A stretch of DNA of 64,000 bases from Actinoplanes derwentensis (GCF_900104725.1 NZ_LT629758.1:9572001-9636000); one strand, 5' to 3'; shown: positions 1-8,849, counted from the first letter of the stretch. The notes: generated by a model not told the origin, from the letters alone. Program-made: numbers and translations.

Positions 1-16
1 TTTCTGGGGGTACACC

Positions 17-718
17 ATGGAATACGTACTGCAGACCTTCTTCGGCGCGGTGCCGCAGGCCACCGCGATCTGGCTGATCATCCTGCTCGCGCTGGGCATC
101 GCCGTCGCCGCGGCGGCCCTGCCCCGCGGCATCCGGGCACCCCGGATCCCCGACGACGAGAACCGGTTCGCCGCCACCCTGGAAGCCGCCGCGATCGAGG
201 CCGCCGAGGCCGCCGGGCGGCGCCGCACCGAATGGGCCGCCGCGCAGGACGCCGTCGACGGGGCCTGGGACGCCTACGAAGAAGCCTCCGACGCGGCCCG
301 CCGGACCGGGTCGGCCACCGCGTTCCCGCTGATGAGCCGCCGCCGCCGACCCGGCGAGAACGTCGACCGCCAGCGCTACCTGCACCGGGCCGCCACCGAA
401 CTGTGCCGCTCGCAGAACCTGTCGATCGCCCAGCTCAACGACGTCTACGCGCACCGCGGCTGGAACCCCCGCCTGCACCCCGTGCAGCAGGAGGCCGAAC
501 TGCGCAACGCGGTCCGGGAACACCGGTTCGCGGCGTACCGGAAAGCGGTCGAGAAGGAACGCGCCGCCTGGCGTGGCGCCGAAGCGGCGGCCGAGACCCT
601 GCGTGGTCTGCGAACCGAAGCCGCCACCGCACGTTTGCGCGGCCCGGAAGCGGAAACCACGGATCAGCAGTGGTGGGCTGAACAGTGGGCACCCGCCGAA
701 CTCTCCGCGGCCGCCTGA
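17..718 (+). CDS. Membrane-anchored alpha-helical protein, unknown function
   Basis: The 233-residue product has one hydrophobic segment at about residues 15-37. The rest is a long, charged, Ala/Glu/Arg-rich region that looks helical or coiled-coil and ends in a Trp-containing tail. A positively charged stretch follows the helix, so the bulk is probably cytoplasmic with the N-terminus anchored in the membrane. No enzyme motif is visible. It lies 96 bp upstream of the App1-type phosphatase gene on the same strand, which may or may not mean cotranscription. The ATG at 17 sits close to the window edge, so upstream context is missing. I do not recognise the family. Confidence 0.75.
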   Translation: MEYVLQTFFGAVPQATAIWLIILLALGIAVAAAALPRGIRAPRIPDDENRFAATLEAAAIEAAEAAGRRRTEWAAAQDAVDGAWDAYEEASDAARRTGSATAFPLMSRRRRPGENVDRQRYLHRAATELCRSQNLSIAQLNDVYAHRGWNPRLHPVQQEAELRNAVREHRFAAYRKAVEKERAAWRGAEAAAETLRGLRTEAATARLRGPEAETTDQQWWAEQWAPAELSAAA

Positions 719-814
719 TGGCCAACTGAGAGCCGCTCACCGTTCCCAGCGGACCGTGACAACGGCCCGGTAACGTGGCCGGGCGGACGGCGGAACGGCA
801 ACGGCAAGGAGGCG

Positions 815-1870
815 ATGGTGACGATTACTCCCGTGGGTGGATCCGCGCCGGGGGTCCGGATCCATCGGGCGGCCCTGATCGAGGACGCCGTGCACGAGAT
901 CGTCGAGCGCCGTCTGCGGGTGCGTGGCTGGAAGCCGTACATCACCGCGTACACCGGTTACGGCGCTCCCGGCTGGGCCCGGGTGATGGGCCGCGTGCTG
1001 CTGACCCGTCCCGGTTCGGCCCCCCGCCGCCGGGAGAAGGTCCGCGGCTGGCGCAGCTTCACCACCACCCCGGTGAGCAGTGCCCTGGTCCGCGTCGAAC
1101 TCGGCAGCACCGTCACCGAGGCCCGCACCGACCGCAGCGGTTACCTCGACGTCATCGTCAAGGGTGACCTGGATCCCGGCTGGGGCAGCGCGAAACTCTC
1201 CACCGAGGGCACCGCCCCGGTCGACGCCCCGATCCGGGTGCTCGACCCGGCGGTCAAGTTCGGGGTGATCTCCGACATCGACGACACGGTGATGGTCACC
1301 ACCCTGCCGCGGCCCCTGCTCGCCGCGTGGAACACGTTCGTGCTCGACGAGCACGCGCGCGCCGCGGTCCCCGGCATGGCGGTCCTCTACGAACGGCTGG
1401 TGCACGCCAATCCGGGCACCCCGGTCGTCTACCTCTCCACCGGCGCGTGGAACGTCGCACCCGCCCTGACCAGGTTCCTCAGCCGCCACCTCTACCCGGC
1501 CGGCCCGATCCTGCTGACCGATTGGGGTCCCACCCCGGACCGCTGGTTCCGCAGTGGCCAGGAGCACAAGCGCAAATCGCTGCAACGGCTCGCGCAGGAG
1601 TTCCCCGACGTCAAGTGGCTGCTCATCGGCGACGACGGGCAACACGACCAGGAGATCTACTCCGAGTTCGCCCGCGAGCACCCGGAGAACGTGGCCGCCG
1701 TCGCGATCCGGCGGCTCTCCCCGGCCCAGGCCGTGCTGGCCGGCGCGATCCCCGGCCCGTCGGAGACCGCCGAGGTCGTGCCCTCCGGAGGCAAGACCTG
1801 GTTCTCGGCCCCCGACGGCGCCGGGCTCTGGTCGCTACTGCGCGACACCGATCTCGTCGTGAAGAACTAG
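815..1870 (+). CDS. App1-family phosphatase (DUF2183), phosphatidate-phosphatase-like
   Basis: The 351-residue protein matches the App1/DUF2183 family, whose yeast member App1 dephosphorylates phosphatidate. A DxDxT catalytic signature (D154-I-D-D-T158) follows a beta-rich N-terminal half of about 145 residues. Further downstream are the Ser/Thr of a 'YLSTGAWN' stretch and a 'GDDGQHD' acidic motif typical of HAD-like phosphatases. The ATG at 815 is preceded by an AAGGAGG site at good spacing. No signal peptide is seen, so a cytoplasmic or membrane-peripheral lipid phosphatase is likely; the substrate is inferred from the family. A strong hairpin terminator starts right after the stop codon. 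Confidence 0.85.
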   Translation: MVTITPVGGSAPGVRIHRAALIEDAVHEIVERRLRVRGWKPYITAYTGYGAPGWARVMGRVLLTRPGSAPRRREKVRGWRSFTTTPVSSALVRVELGSTVTEARTDRSGYLDVIVKGDLDPGWGSAKLSTEGTAPVDAPIRVLDPAVKFGVISDIDDTVMVTTLPRPLLAAWNTFVLDEHARAAVPGMAVLYERLVHANPGTPVVYLSTGAWNVAPALTRFLSRHLYPAGPILLTDWGPTPDRWFRSGQEHKRKSLQRLAQEFPDVKWLLIGDDGQHDQEIYSEFAREHPENVAAVAIRRLSPAQAVLAGAIPGPSETAEVVPSGGKTWFSAPDGAGLWSLLRDTDLVVKN

Positions 1871-1903
1871 GGCCGTTGTCGAGTGGTTTTCTCGACGGCG
1901 GCC
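1871..1903 (+). terminator. Hairpin terminator after the App1-like gene
   Basis: Arms GGCCGTTGTCGAG and CTCGACGGCGGCC flank a 7-nt loop (TGGTTTT). Allowing two G-U pairs, all 13 positions pair. It begins directly behind the stop codon at 1870 and precedes a gene on the opposite strand that ends at 1926, so it may serve both directions. Confidence 0.7.
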
Positions 1904-1925
1904 TTGCCGTTGATCTTCAACTGAA

Positions 1926-2099
1926 TTAAGAATCGCCCAGCTCAGGCTTGACTGCCGACTCGGCTACCCGCTCGTGCAGTTTGCTCCGGATCTCCTCCGG
2001 GGAGTACGAACGGCGCTTGCGTTCCTGCCGGGCGATCACCGCCCCGGTCGCCGCCACGCCAGCCAGCCCTGCCAGTCCCGCTATCTTCCACCAACGCAT
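1926..2099 (-). CDS. Small single-helix membrane protein (57 aa)
   Basis: An ATG at 2099 opens a 57-residue frame ending at TAA 1926. The product starts MRWWKIAGLAGLAGVAATG, a hydrophobic helix at about residues 4-24, followed by a basic segment (RQERKRR) and an amphipathic tail containing SPEEIRSKLHER. This layout, a short N-terminal helix then an Arg-rich stop-transfer and helical tail, is one I have seen in small actinobacterial membrane proteins. Its start lies 18 bp from the divergent start at 2118. It is short enough to be missed by length-filtered gene callers. Function unknown. Confidence 0.7.
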   Translation of the reverse strand: MRWWKIAGLAGLAGVAATGAVIARQERKRRSYSPEEIRSKLHERVAESAVKPELGDS

Positions 2100-2117
2100 C
2101 AGCCGAGAATAGAGCCC

Positions 2118-2771
2118 GTGGTTGCCGAACTAAGCCTCGACGAGGCCATCGACCTGACCCGTACGGGAGACATCTGGATCTTCCGGGGCCGCTCCGGCCC
2201 GGACCGAGCCATCCAGACCCTCACCAACAGCCCGGTGAACCATGTCGGCATGTCCCTCGTGATCGACGACATGCCACCGCTCATGTGGCACGCCGAACTG
2301 GGCAGATCCCTGCCGGACATGTGGTCCGGCGGGTTCCAGCGCGGCGTCCAGCTACACGACCTGCGCGACGCGGTCACCGTCTGGGCCCGCCGCTACGGCC
2401 AGCGCGGCTATCTGCGTCAACTGGACCCCGGCGTCACCCGGGCCATGGAGGACAAAGCGCTCAAGACAGTGGCCCGCCTCGACGGCACGCCGTTCCCCTC
2501 GACGTCCCAGCTCGCGTTGCGGTGGGCGCGCGGCCGGGTGCCCCAGATCCAGTTGCCCTGGAAGAAGGGCGACCGGGTCAGCGACGCCACCCTGGAGAAG
2601 GCGTACTGCGCCGAAGTGGTCGCCGTGACGTACGAGGACATGGGTCTGCTGCCCCGGGACCGCAAGGCCAACTGGTACGACCCGGGCCGGTTCTGGAGCG
2701 GTGACGAACTGGAACTGTGCCCCGGCTACCAGCTCGGTGACGAACTCGCGGTCCGGGTGCCCGAGGCCTGA
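2118..2771 (+). CDS. YiiX/YebB-like permuted NlpC/P60 (papain-fold) hydrolase
   Basis: The 217-residue product starts at a GTG at 2118. In-frame codons further upstream run antisense through the small gene at 1926-2099 and are not used in this reading. Motifs fit the permuted papain-like group: an N-terminal 'TGDIWIFRG' strand, a 'NSPVNHVGM' stretch with the catalytic His, and a late 'AYCAEVVA' motif carrying the Cys. There is no signal peptide, so it probably works in the cytoplasm on an amide or thioester bond; the substrate is unknown. The ribosome binding site is weak and the divergent gap is only 18 bp, so translation may be leaderless or start a few codons away. Confidence 0.75.
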   Translation: MVAELSLDEAIDLTRTGDIWIFRGRSGPDRAIQTLTNSPVNHVGMSLVIDDMPPLMWHAELGRSLPDMWSGGFQRGVQLHDLRDAVTVWARRYGQRGYLRQLDPGVTRAMEDKALKTVARLDGTPFPSTSQLALRWARGRVPQIQLPWKKGDRVSDATLEKAYCAEVVAVTYEDMGLLPRDRKANWYDPGRFWSGDELELCPGYQLGDELAVRVPEA

Positions 2772-2786
2772 CCCCGGCCATCGAAA

Positions 2787-2818
2787 AGGCCGGTCACCGG
2801 AGATCCGGTGACCGGCCT
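2787..2818. terminator. Bidirectional terminator between convergent genes
   Basis: A perfect 14-bp inverted repeat (AGGCCGGTCACCGG / CCGGTGACCGGCCT) with a 4-nt loop lies between the YiiX-like gene and the convergent DEAD-box helicase. GAAAA sits on its left flank, which gives a U-run for leftward transcripts from the helicase. Confidence 0.85.
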
Positions 2819-2822
2819 GCTA

Positions 2823-2884
2823 GTTTCCGAACCGGCCCGCTCGTTGTCCGAACCGGCCAGCTGGTTCTTCGAACCGGTCAGCGA
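2823..2884. repeat. Three degenerate 20-21 bp tandem repeats at the helicase 3' end
   Basis: Three consecutive units share the core TCCGAACCGGCC (third copy TTCGAACCGGTC), each beginning with GTT. The last unit overlaps the helicase stop codon at 2878-2880. They sit between that stop and the terminator. A role in mRNA 3' end stability is possible, but no function is shown. Confidence 0.6.
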
Positions 2885-4527
2885 CCGGTGCGCCGGCCGC
2901 CACCACGGGACGAGAACGCCGCCGCTCCGCCACCGGTGGACGACGAGCCGCCCGTGGTGGACCGTTGCTGGGGCGTACCAGATCGGGAAGAAGTGGCCGC
3001 ACCCCGGGACTGCCCGGTGCCGCGCGCCTGACCGGCACCCCGCGCCTGGCCCGCGCCGCGACCGCGACCGCCGGCCGCCTGGCCCGCGCCCTGCTCCTGG
3101 CCGGTGCCCTGACCGCGACCGCCCCGGCGTCCCCGGCCACCGGCCGCGTCGGAGGCGGCGATGCCGGAGGACACACTGGAGAACAGCGGAACGTTCGCCT
3201 CCGCGCCGTTGGACGACGTGCCGGAAGCGCCGGCCTGCCCACGCCCGCGACGGGGACGCCGCGACCGGGACCGGCCGTCGCCCTCACCGGTGGACTCCGG
3301 CGACGCCGGGCGCGTCGAACCGGCCGGACGGGAGACCGGAGCCACCACGGGAGCCGGTGTGACGAAGGTCCGCTCGCCGGGAGCGAGCTCGGCGAGGAGC
3401 GCGTCACCGGGCCGGGTCCGGGTGGTGACCGGCCGGATGCCGGCCTTGCGGGTGAGATCCCGCACATCATGCTGCTGTTCGTCGGTCATCAGGGTGATCA
3501 CGGTGCCGCGGGCACCGGCCCGGGCGGTCCGGCCGGACCGGTGCAGGTAGGCCTTGTGCTCGACCGGCGGGTCGGCGTGGATGACCAGGGCCACGTCGTC
3601 GACGTGGATGCCACGGGCGGCGATGTCGGTGGCGACCAGGGTGCCCGCGCTGCCGTCGGAGAAGGCCGACAGGTTGCGGTTACGGGCGTTCTGCGCCAGG
3701 TTGCCGTGCAGCTCGACAGCGGGAACACCGGCCGTGTTGAGCTGGCGGGTCAGCACCTTGGCACGCCGCTTGGTGCGGGTGAAGACCACCGAACGGCCGG
3801 GGGCCGACAGCAGCTCGACGAGGATGCCGAACCGGTCGTCCTCCCGGACGTGCAGCACGTGGTGGTCCATCTCGACCGGCGCCTGCGCGGCCGAGTCGAC
3901 GTGGTGGGTGACCGGCTGGCGCATGAACTTCTGCACCAGCACGTCGACCCCGTTGTCCAGGGTGGCGGAGAAGAGCAGCCGCTGGCCGCCGACCGGGGTC
4001 TGCGACATGAGCCGCCGCACCACCGGGAGGAAGCCCAGGTCAGCCATGTGGTCGGCCTCGTCGAGCACGGTCACCTCGACCGCGTCGAGCGAGGCGTGGC
4101 CACCGCGGATGTGGTCGTCGAGCCGGCCGGGGCAGGCCACCAGCACGTCGACGCCGGCGCGCAGCGCCTTGATCTGCGGGTTGGGGCCGACACCGCCGAA
4201 GACGACGAGGGTCCGCAGCCCGGCCGCGTCGGCCAGCGGCTTCAGTGTCGCCTCGATCTGGGTGGCCAGCTCCCGGGTGGGCGCGAGGATCAGCGCCCGG
4301 GGACGGCCGGGTTGCGGCTTCCGTGCGGCGGCGGCGAGGCGGGCCACCAGCGGGATCACGAAGGCGTAGGTCTTGCCGGATCCGGTGCGCCCGCGCCCCA
4401 GAACGTCGCGGCCGGCCAGTGAGTCCGGCAGGGTCGCGGCCTGAATGGGGAACGGGCTGTCGATCCCGAGCCGGGTGAGTGCCGTGGTGAGGACGGCGGG
4501 CACGCCGAGCTCGGTGAAGGTCGTCAT
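2878..4527 (-). CDS. DEAD-box RNA helicase (RhlE-like) with Gly/Arg-rich tail
   Basis: The 549-residue protein has a complete DEAD-box core: Q-motif near residues 20-30, Walker A GRTGSGKT (K52), PTREL, the DEAD motif (156-159), and SAT (187-189). The second RecA domain carries 'VFTRTKRRA', 'ATDIAARGIH' and 'HRSGRTARAG'. Residues from about 400 on are low-complexity and rich in Gly, Arg, Ser and Gln (RGG-like), a common RNA-binding tail in actinobacterial helicases. It should unwind RNA duplexes during mRNA decay or ribosome assembly. A 267-bp gap separates its start from the divergent sigma-factor gene. The exact RNA substrate cannot be told from sequence. Confidence 0.95.
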   Translation of the reverse strand: MTTFTELGVPAVLTTALTRLGIDSPFPIQAATLPDSLAGRDVLGRGRTGSGKTYAFVIPLVARLAAAARKPQPGRPRALILAPTRELATQIEATLKPLADAAGLRTLVVFGGVGPNPQIKALRAGVDVLVACPGRLDDHIRGGHASLDAVEVTVLDEADHMADLGFLPVVRRLMSQTPVGGQRLLFSATLDNGVDVLVQKFMRQPVTHHVDSAAQAPVEMDHHVLHVREDDRFGILVELLSAPGRSVVFTRTKRRAKVLTRQLNTAGVPAVELHGNLAQNARNRNLSAFSDGSAGTLVATDIAARGIHVDDVALVIHADPPVEHKAYLHRSGRTARAGARGTVITLMTDEQQHDVRDLTRKAGIRPVTTRTRPGDALLAELAPGERTFVTPAPVVAPVSRPAGSTRPASPESTGEGDGRSRSRRPRRGRGQAGASGTSSNGAEANVPLFSSVSSGIAASDAAGGRGRRGGRGQGTGQEQGAGQAAGGRGRGAGQARGAGQARGTGQSRGAATSSRSGTPQQRSTTGGSSSTGGGAAAFSSRGGGRRTGR

Positions 4528-4794
4528 GAAGTTGGGAACTCCCAGTTTGTCGAGGTCGTCCTACCCGGCGCTGACCAAATACTCCCGGCTTAGGCGCGGT
4601 GCTGGTCAAAGCGCGTAGTGGTCGATCCGAGGGGCGGTCCGCGCATGAGGGAGACCGCTGCCGATCATTGTACCGGGAACAATCCGCAACCGCCCTGCAC
4701 CCGAAGGCGAACCGAATCGCACTCAGCGCACCTCATCTTTTTCCTCAGCGCCGGACGACCCCCTGACCGGCTTGGTTTAAGAGGAGACCCCCTG

Positions 4795-5649
4795 ATGAGC
4801 GCTGAGACACCTGCGATCGAGCGGCGTGGCGAGGACATCGTCCGGGCGAACATGCCGCTCGTCGGGCACCTGGTCCGGGAGATGCTGGCCCGGGTTCCCT
4901 CGCACGTGAACCGGGACGATCTGTTGTCAGCAGGTTACGCCGCGCTGGTGGCGGCCGCCCGGGGATTCGACCCGGAGCGCGGAGTGCCGTTCCCGCGGTT
5001 CGCGGCGGCCCGGGTGCGCGGTGCCCTGCTGGACGAGTTGCGCGGCCTGGACTGGGCGAGCCGGTCGGTGCGGCAGCGGGCCCGGCGCACCGACTCGGCC
5101 CGCGAGGAGCTGATGGCCACCCTGGGCCGGACGCCGACCGTGCAGGAGGTCGCGGACAAACTCGGCTGCACCGTCGAGGACATCGAGCACGGCGAGGGCG
5201 ACGTGCACCGGGCGACCGTCTTCAGCCTGCAGGGGTTCGCGACGGCGACCGCCGACGACATCGTCACCGAACCGGGCGCCGGCCCGGAGGAGATGCTGCT
5301 GCGCCGGGAACGATTCGGCTATCTGCGGCACGCGGTGGAGTCGCTGCCGGAGCGGCTGCGGGTGGTGGTGCGCGGCTACTTCTTCGACGAGCGGCCGATG
5401 GCCCAGATCGCGGCGGAACTGGGAGTCAGCGAGTCCCGGGTGTCGCAGCTGCGGGCCGAGGCGCTGGTCCTGCTCCGGGACGGGATGAACACCCACCTGG
5501 ACCCGGCGCTGGCGGCCGAGGCCCCGCCGAAGGACGGCTGTGTGGCCCGGCGGCGGTCGGCCTACTACGACAAGATCGCCAGCCGGGGCACCATGCAGAC
5601 CCGCCTGGCCATGACCAGCCCGGACGGCCTGCCGCTGGTGGCCGCCTGA
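4795..5649 (+). CDS. FliA/WhiG-family RNA polymerase sigma factor (copy 1)
   Basis: The 284-residue sigma-70 protein has region 2 ('MPLVGHLVREM', 'RFAAARVRGALLDELR'), region 3 ('GRTPTVQEVADKLG') and region 4 ('ERPMAQIAAELGVSESRVSQLRAEAL'). Domain order and the RxRGAxxDELR signature are those of the FliA/WhiG class. The ATG at 4795 has an AAGAGGAGA ribosome binding site. A strong paralogue lies at 9778-10704, including a shared C-terminal 'ARRRxxYYxxIAS' tail beyond region 4. Actinoplanes missouriensis is known to have several FliA-family sigma factors controlling sporangium opening and spore flagella. That role here is inference. A hairpin terminator follows. Confidence 0.92.
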   Translation: MSAETPAIERRGEDIVRANMPLVGHLVREMLARVPSHVNRDDLLSAGYAALVAAARGFDPERGVPFPRFAAARVRGALLDELRGLDWASRSVRQRARRTDSAREELMATLGRTPTVQEVADKLGCTVEDIEHGEGDVHRATVFSLQGFATATADDIVTEPGAGPEEMLLRRERFGYLRHAVESLPERLRVVVRGYFFDERPMAQIAAELGVSESRVSQLRAEALVLLRDGMNTHLDPALAAEAPPKDGCVARRRSAYYDKIASRGTMQTRLAMTSPDGLPLVAA

Positions 5650-5666
5650 ACAGTGGGATCAGTGGG

Positions 5667-5700
5667 CCGGGGCCCGTCGCGATGCGCGGCGGGCCCCCGG
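5667..5700. terminator. Terminator between convergent sigma factor and lipoprotein genes
   Basis: Arms CCGGGGCCCGTCGC and GCGGCGGGCCCCCGG pair with one bulged base and one G-U pair around a short GATGC loop. The element lies between stop codons at 5649 and 5705 of convergent genes. Confidence 0.75.
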
Positions 5701-5704
5701 GCTT

Positions 5705-6220
5705 TCAGGCGTTGGCGCAGGTGCCGGCCTTCTTCTGCGCGGCGATCGCCTTCGCCGCGCCCAGCTTGTAGAGGGCCAGGCCTTCCTTGGCCGGCTCCAG
5801 CTTCCAGGCGTCCTGCTCGTAGACCATGGTGTACGACTGGGCCGCGACCAGCTGCTTGGCGATCACGATGGCCTTGTCGGTGCCTTCCAGCCGCGCGCTG
5901 CTGAGCTGGATCGCCAGGCCCTTGCGGGAGCACGCGGTGTTCAGCTTGACGTAGTCGTCCTTACTGATCGACTGCTTGCCGGCTGAGGTGTACATCTCCC
6001 ACGCGCCGGCGAAGTCACCGCCGCTGAACCTGTCGAACACCGTCGCCGCGGCGTCCTTCGCGCCCTGGAGGGTCTTCGGCTCGGGGCCGCCTGCGACAGC
6101 CGCGGCGGCGTTACCGGCGGTCTGTTCGGGCTCGTCAGAACACGCGGCGGCGAAGGTGATGGTGGCGGCCGCGGCCAGAGCCAGGGCGCCGAGACGTCGA
6201 ATCGGGTGGCGTGTGTCCAT
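5705..6220 (-). CDS. Secreted lipoprotein, unknown function
   Basis: The 171-residue product has a basic N-terminus, a hydrophobic core and a lipobox-like 'FAAAC' with Cys at about residue 27, so it should be a lipid-anchored surface protein. The mature part is alpha/beta-like with 'FDRFSGGDFAGAWEMY' and 'YTMVYEQDAWKLE'. These resemble the NTF2-like small domains often seen in actinobacterial lipoproteins, though that assignment is tentative. It stands alone, convergent with the sigma factor gene and divergent from the HelD-type helicase gene. No partner is evident. Confidence 0.8.
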   Translation of the reverse strand: MDTRHPIRRLGALALAAAATITFAAACSDEPEQTAGNAAAAVAGGPEPKTLQGAKDAAATVFDRFSGGDFAGAWEMYTSAGKQSISKDDYVKLNTACSRKGLAIQLSSARLEGTDKAIVIAKQLVAAQSYTMVYEQDAWKLEPAKEGLALYKLGAAKAIAAQKKAGTCANA

Positions 6221-6360
6221 GCCCCGGTTAAAGTCGCGTGACGGCCGGGCGTAACGGCCCCGGCGTGTCGAGACGGGTTCCGGACACTTGCGCCCCGGGC
6301 CGTAACCCGCCGCGGCTCGGCTATTCTGGTCGTTTGCCGATTACTGCTGCGGCACGAAAA

Positions 6361-6386
6361 ATGGCAACCATAAGAATGGTTGCCAT
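6361..6386 (+). promoter_or_regulatory. Perfect 11-bp inverted repeat upstream of the HelD-type helicase
   Basis: ATGGCAACCAT and its exact reverse complement are separated by AAGA. The element ends 46 bp before the proposed TTG start at 6433 and lies in an unusually AT-rich stretch for this genome. It could be an operator or a 5' UTR stem-loop. It does not read like the rifamycin-associated element as I remember it. Confidence 0.65.
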
Positions 6387-6432
6387 GGGATAAATCAAGA
6401 ACGCCGGAATGATAGCACGAAAAGGGGCGACT

Positions 6433-8751
6433 TTGTCAAGCTCGAACGCCGAGATCGATTCTGAACAGGCGTACTTGACCACGCTCTACCAGCGGCTGGA
6501 TCAATTGCGTGAGCAGGCCGACAGCCGGTTGCGGGCGATCCTGCTGGAAGCGGGCGGCACTCCGCAGGGCCGGGCCCAGCGGGAGGCGACCCGCAGCCAC
6601 TACGCCGAACAGCTGGCACAGTTCAACTCCGTGGAGAACGGCCTCCTCTTCGGCCGGCTCGACTTCACCGCCGGAAACCCCCGCTACATCGGCCGGATCG
6701 GGCTCTTCGCCGAAGACCGCGACCAGGACCCCCTTCTGGTGGACTGGCGTGCCCCGGCGGCCCGGCCGTTCTACCTGGCGACCGCGGTCAGCCCCGAGGG
6801 TGTGACCCGGCGGCGGCACCTGCGCACCCGCGGCCGGATCCTCACCGGCATCGACGACGAGACACTCGACATCGAGGCCGGTGACGGCAGCGGGCGTGAG
6901 GACGTCACCGGTGAGGCCGCTCTGCTCTCCGCGCTGACCGCGAACCGGACCGGCCGGATGCGCGACATCGTCGAGACCATCCAGGCCGAACAGGACGAGG
7001 TGATCCGCTCCGGGCTGCCCGGAGTGCTGGTCGTCCAGGGCGGGCCGGGCACCGGCAAGACGGCGGTGGCCCTGCACCGGGCCGCCTACCTGCTCTACAC
7101 CTACCGCGAACAGCTCACCCGCACCGGTGTGCTGATCCTCGGACCGAACACCACCTTCCTGCGCTACATCTCCCAGGTGCTGCCGTCGCTGGCGGAGACC
7201 GGTGTGCTGCTGGCCACCCTCGGCGACATGTTCCCGGGACTGCGCGCGCACGCCGCCGAACCGCCGTCGGTCGCCGCGGTCAAAGGCGGGCTCGACATGC
7301 TCGACGCGCTGGAGAACGCGGTCGCCGACCGGCAGACCTTGCCCGACGACTTCGTCGAAGTCGACCACGACGGCTACCCGCTGCGCATCGACCACGACGT
7401 GCTGCTGGCTGCCCGGACCGTGGCCCGCCGCGCCGGCCGCCCGCACAACGTGGCCCGGCAGCTCTTCGTCACCGAGGCGATCCACCAGCTCTCCCTCCAG
7501 ATCGCCGACCGGATCGGCGCCGACCCGCTCGGTGGCGACAACCTGCTGTCCGAAGCCGATCTCGCCGAGACCCGCCGGGAACTACGTGAGGACGCCGACG
7601 TACAACAGGTGCTTTTCGATTTCTGGCCCGTCCTCACCCCGCGTCAGGTGCTGCGCGACCTGCTCAGCGACGCCGACCGCCTCGAATCGGCCGGCCTGCC
7701 GCCGACGTTGCTGCGGGACCGGTCGGCCGGCTGGGCCCCGGCGGACGTCCCGCTCCTGGACGAGCTGGCCGAACTGCTCGGCGTCGACGACACGCTCAAA
7801 GTCCGTGAGCAGCAACGGCAGAGAGAAGCGGCGATCGAGTACGCCGAGGGAGTCCTGGAGATCGTCGACGGCTCCCGGTCGCTGGACTTCGAGGACGAGG
7901 GCAGTGAGAAGGACGAGATCCTGTCCGCTCTGGACGTGGTCGACGCCGGAGCGTTCGTCGAGCGGCACGAGGTGACCGACACCCGGACCGCCGCGGAACG
8001 GGCGGCCGCCGATCGTACCTGGGTGTTCGGTCATGTGATCGTCGACGAGGCGCAGGAACTGTCGCCGATGGCGTGGCGGCTCCTGATGCGCCGGTGCCCG
8101 AGCCGGTCGATCACCGCGGTCGGGGATGTCGCGCAGACCTCGGAGCTGGCCGGGACCACCACCTGGGAGCAGGTCTTCGAGCCGTACGTGGCGCAGCGGT
8201 GGCGGATGGTCGAACTGAGCGTCAACTACCGCACACCGGCCGAGGTGATGGCGGTCGCGGCCGACGTGCTGGCCGCCGTGGATCCGGCGTTGCGGCCGCC
8301 GCGTTCGGTGCGGTCGTCCGGCGTGGCTCCGTGGGCGCGGCGGGTGTCGTCACCCGGTCACACCGCTCACGCTGCTGACACCGGTCACGCCGCTCTTGCC
8401 GCGGAATTGATCGCGGAGGTGCGTAAGGAGGCCGCGTTGATCGAGGAGGGCCGGCTCGGGGTGCTGGTGCCGGAGAGCCTGGAGTCCGTGCTCGGGCCGG
8501 AGCTGGTGGCGGCGGTGCCGGGTGCCGCGGTGGGGGAGCAGCCCGACCTGCTCAACCATGTGGTCCTGATGACCGTTCGTCAGGCGAAGGGCCTGGAGTT
8601 CGACTCGGTCCTGGTGGTGGCTCCCGACGAGATCATCGCCGAGTCTCCCCGCGGACTGTCCGATCTGTATGTGGCGGTCACCCGGGCCACCCGCCGCCTG
8701 GGCGTCCTGCACACCGCCGACCTGCCGAAGGTTCTGTCGGCCCTCGCCTGA
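6433..8751 (+). CDS. HelD/HelR-family RNA-polymerase-associated helicase-like ATPase
   Basis: The product (about 772 residues from a TTG start at 6433 behind GGGG) is a superfamily-1 helicase of the HelD type. It has an N-terminal coiled coil ('YLTTLYQRLDQLREQADSRL'), Walker A GGPGTGKT (K209), Walker B 'VIVDEAQELSPM', and late UvrD motifs 'VNYRTPAEV' and 'VRQAKGLEFDSVLV'. HelD proteins release stalled RNA polymerase from nucleic acids, and the HelR subgroup is linked to rifamycin resistance. Which subgroup this is cannot be settled by eye. An upstream in-frame ATG at 6409 would add eight residues. A perfect inverted repeat precedes the gene and suggests specific control. Confidence 0.9.
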   Translation: MSSSNAEIDSEQAYLTTLYQRLDQLREQADSRLRAILLEAGGTPQGRAQREATRSHYAEQLAQFNSVENGLLFGRLDFTAGNPRYIGRIGLFAEDRDQDPLLVDWRAPAARPFYLATAVSPEGVTRRRHLRTRGRILTGIDDETLDIEAGDGSGREDVTGEAALLSALTANRTGRMRDIVETIQAEQDEVIRSGLPGVLVVQGGPGTGKTAVALHRAAYLLYTYREQLTRTGVLILGPNTTFLRYISQVLPSLAETGVLLATLGDMFPGLRAHAAEPPSVAAVKGGLDMLDALENAVADRQTLPDDFVEVDHDGYPLRIDHDVLLAARTVARRAGRPHNVARQLFVTEAIHQLSLQIADRIGADPLGGDNLLSEADLAETRRELREDADVQQVLFDFWPVLTPRQVLRDLLSDADRLESAGLPPTLLRDRSAGWAPADVPLLDELAELLGVDDTLKVREQQRQREAAIEYAEGVLEIVDGSRSLDFEDEGSEKDEILSALDVVDAGAFVERHEVTDTRTAAERAAADRTWVFGHVIVDEAQELSPMAWRLLMRRCPSRSITAVGDVAQTSELAGTTTWEQVFEPYVAQRWRMVELSVNYRTPAEVMAVAADVLAAVDPALRPPRSVRSSGVAPWARRVSSPGHTAHAADTGHAALAAELIAEVRKEAALIEEGRLGVLVPESLESVLGPELVAAVPGAAVGEQPDLLNHVVLMTVRQAKGLEFDSVLVVAPDEIIAESPRGLSDLYVAVTRATRRLGVLHTADLPKVLSALA

Positions 8752-8849
8752 CCGCGTGTAGGGCCGGGGTCTGATCCGCGCCTCGGCCCGGCACGCCGGT
8801 AGTGCTGGGCGTGTCGGGTGTGTCTGGTATGTGGGCTTAAGGTCGGTTA

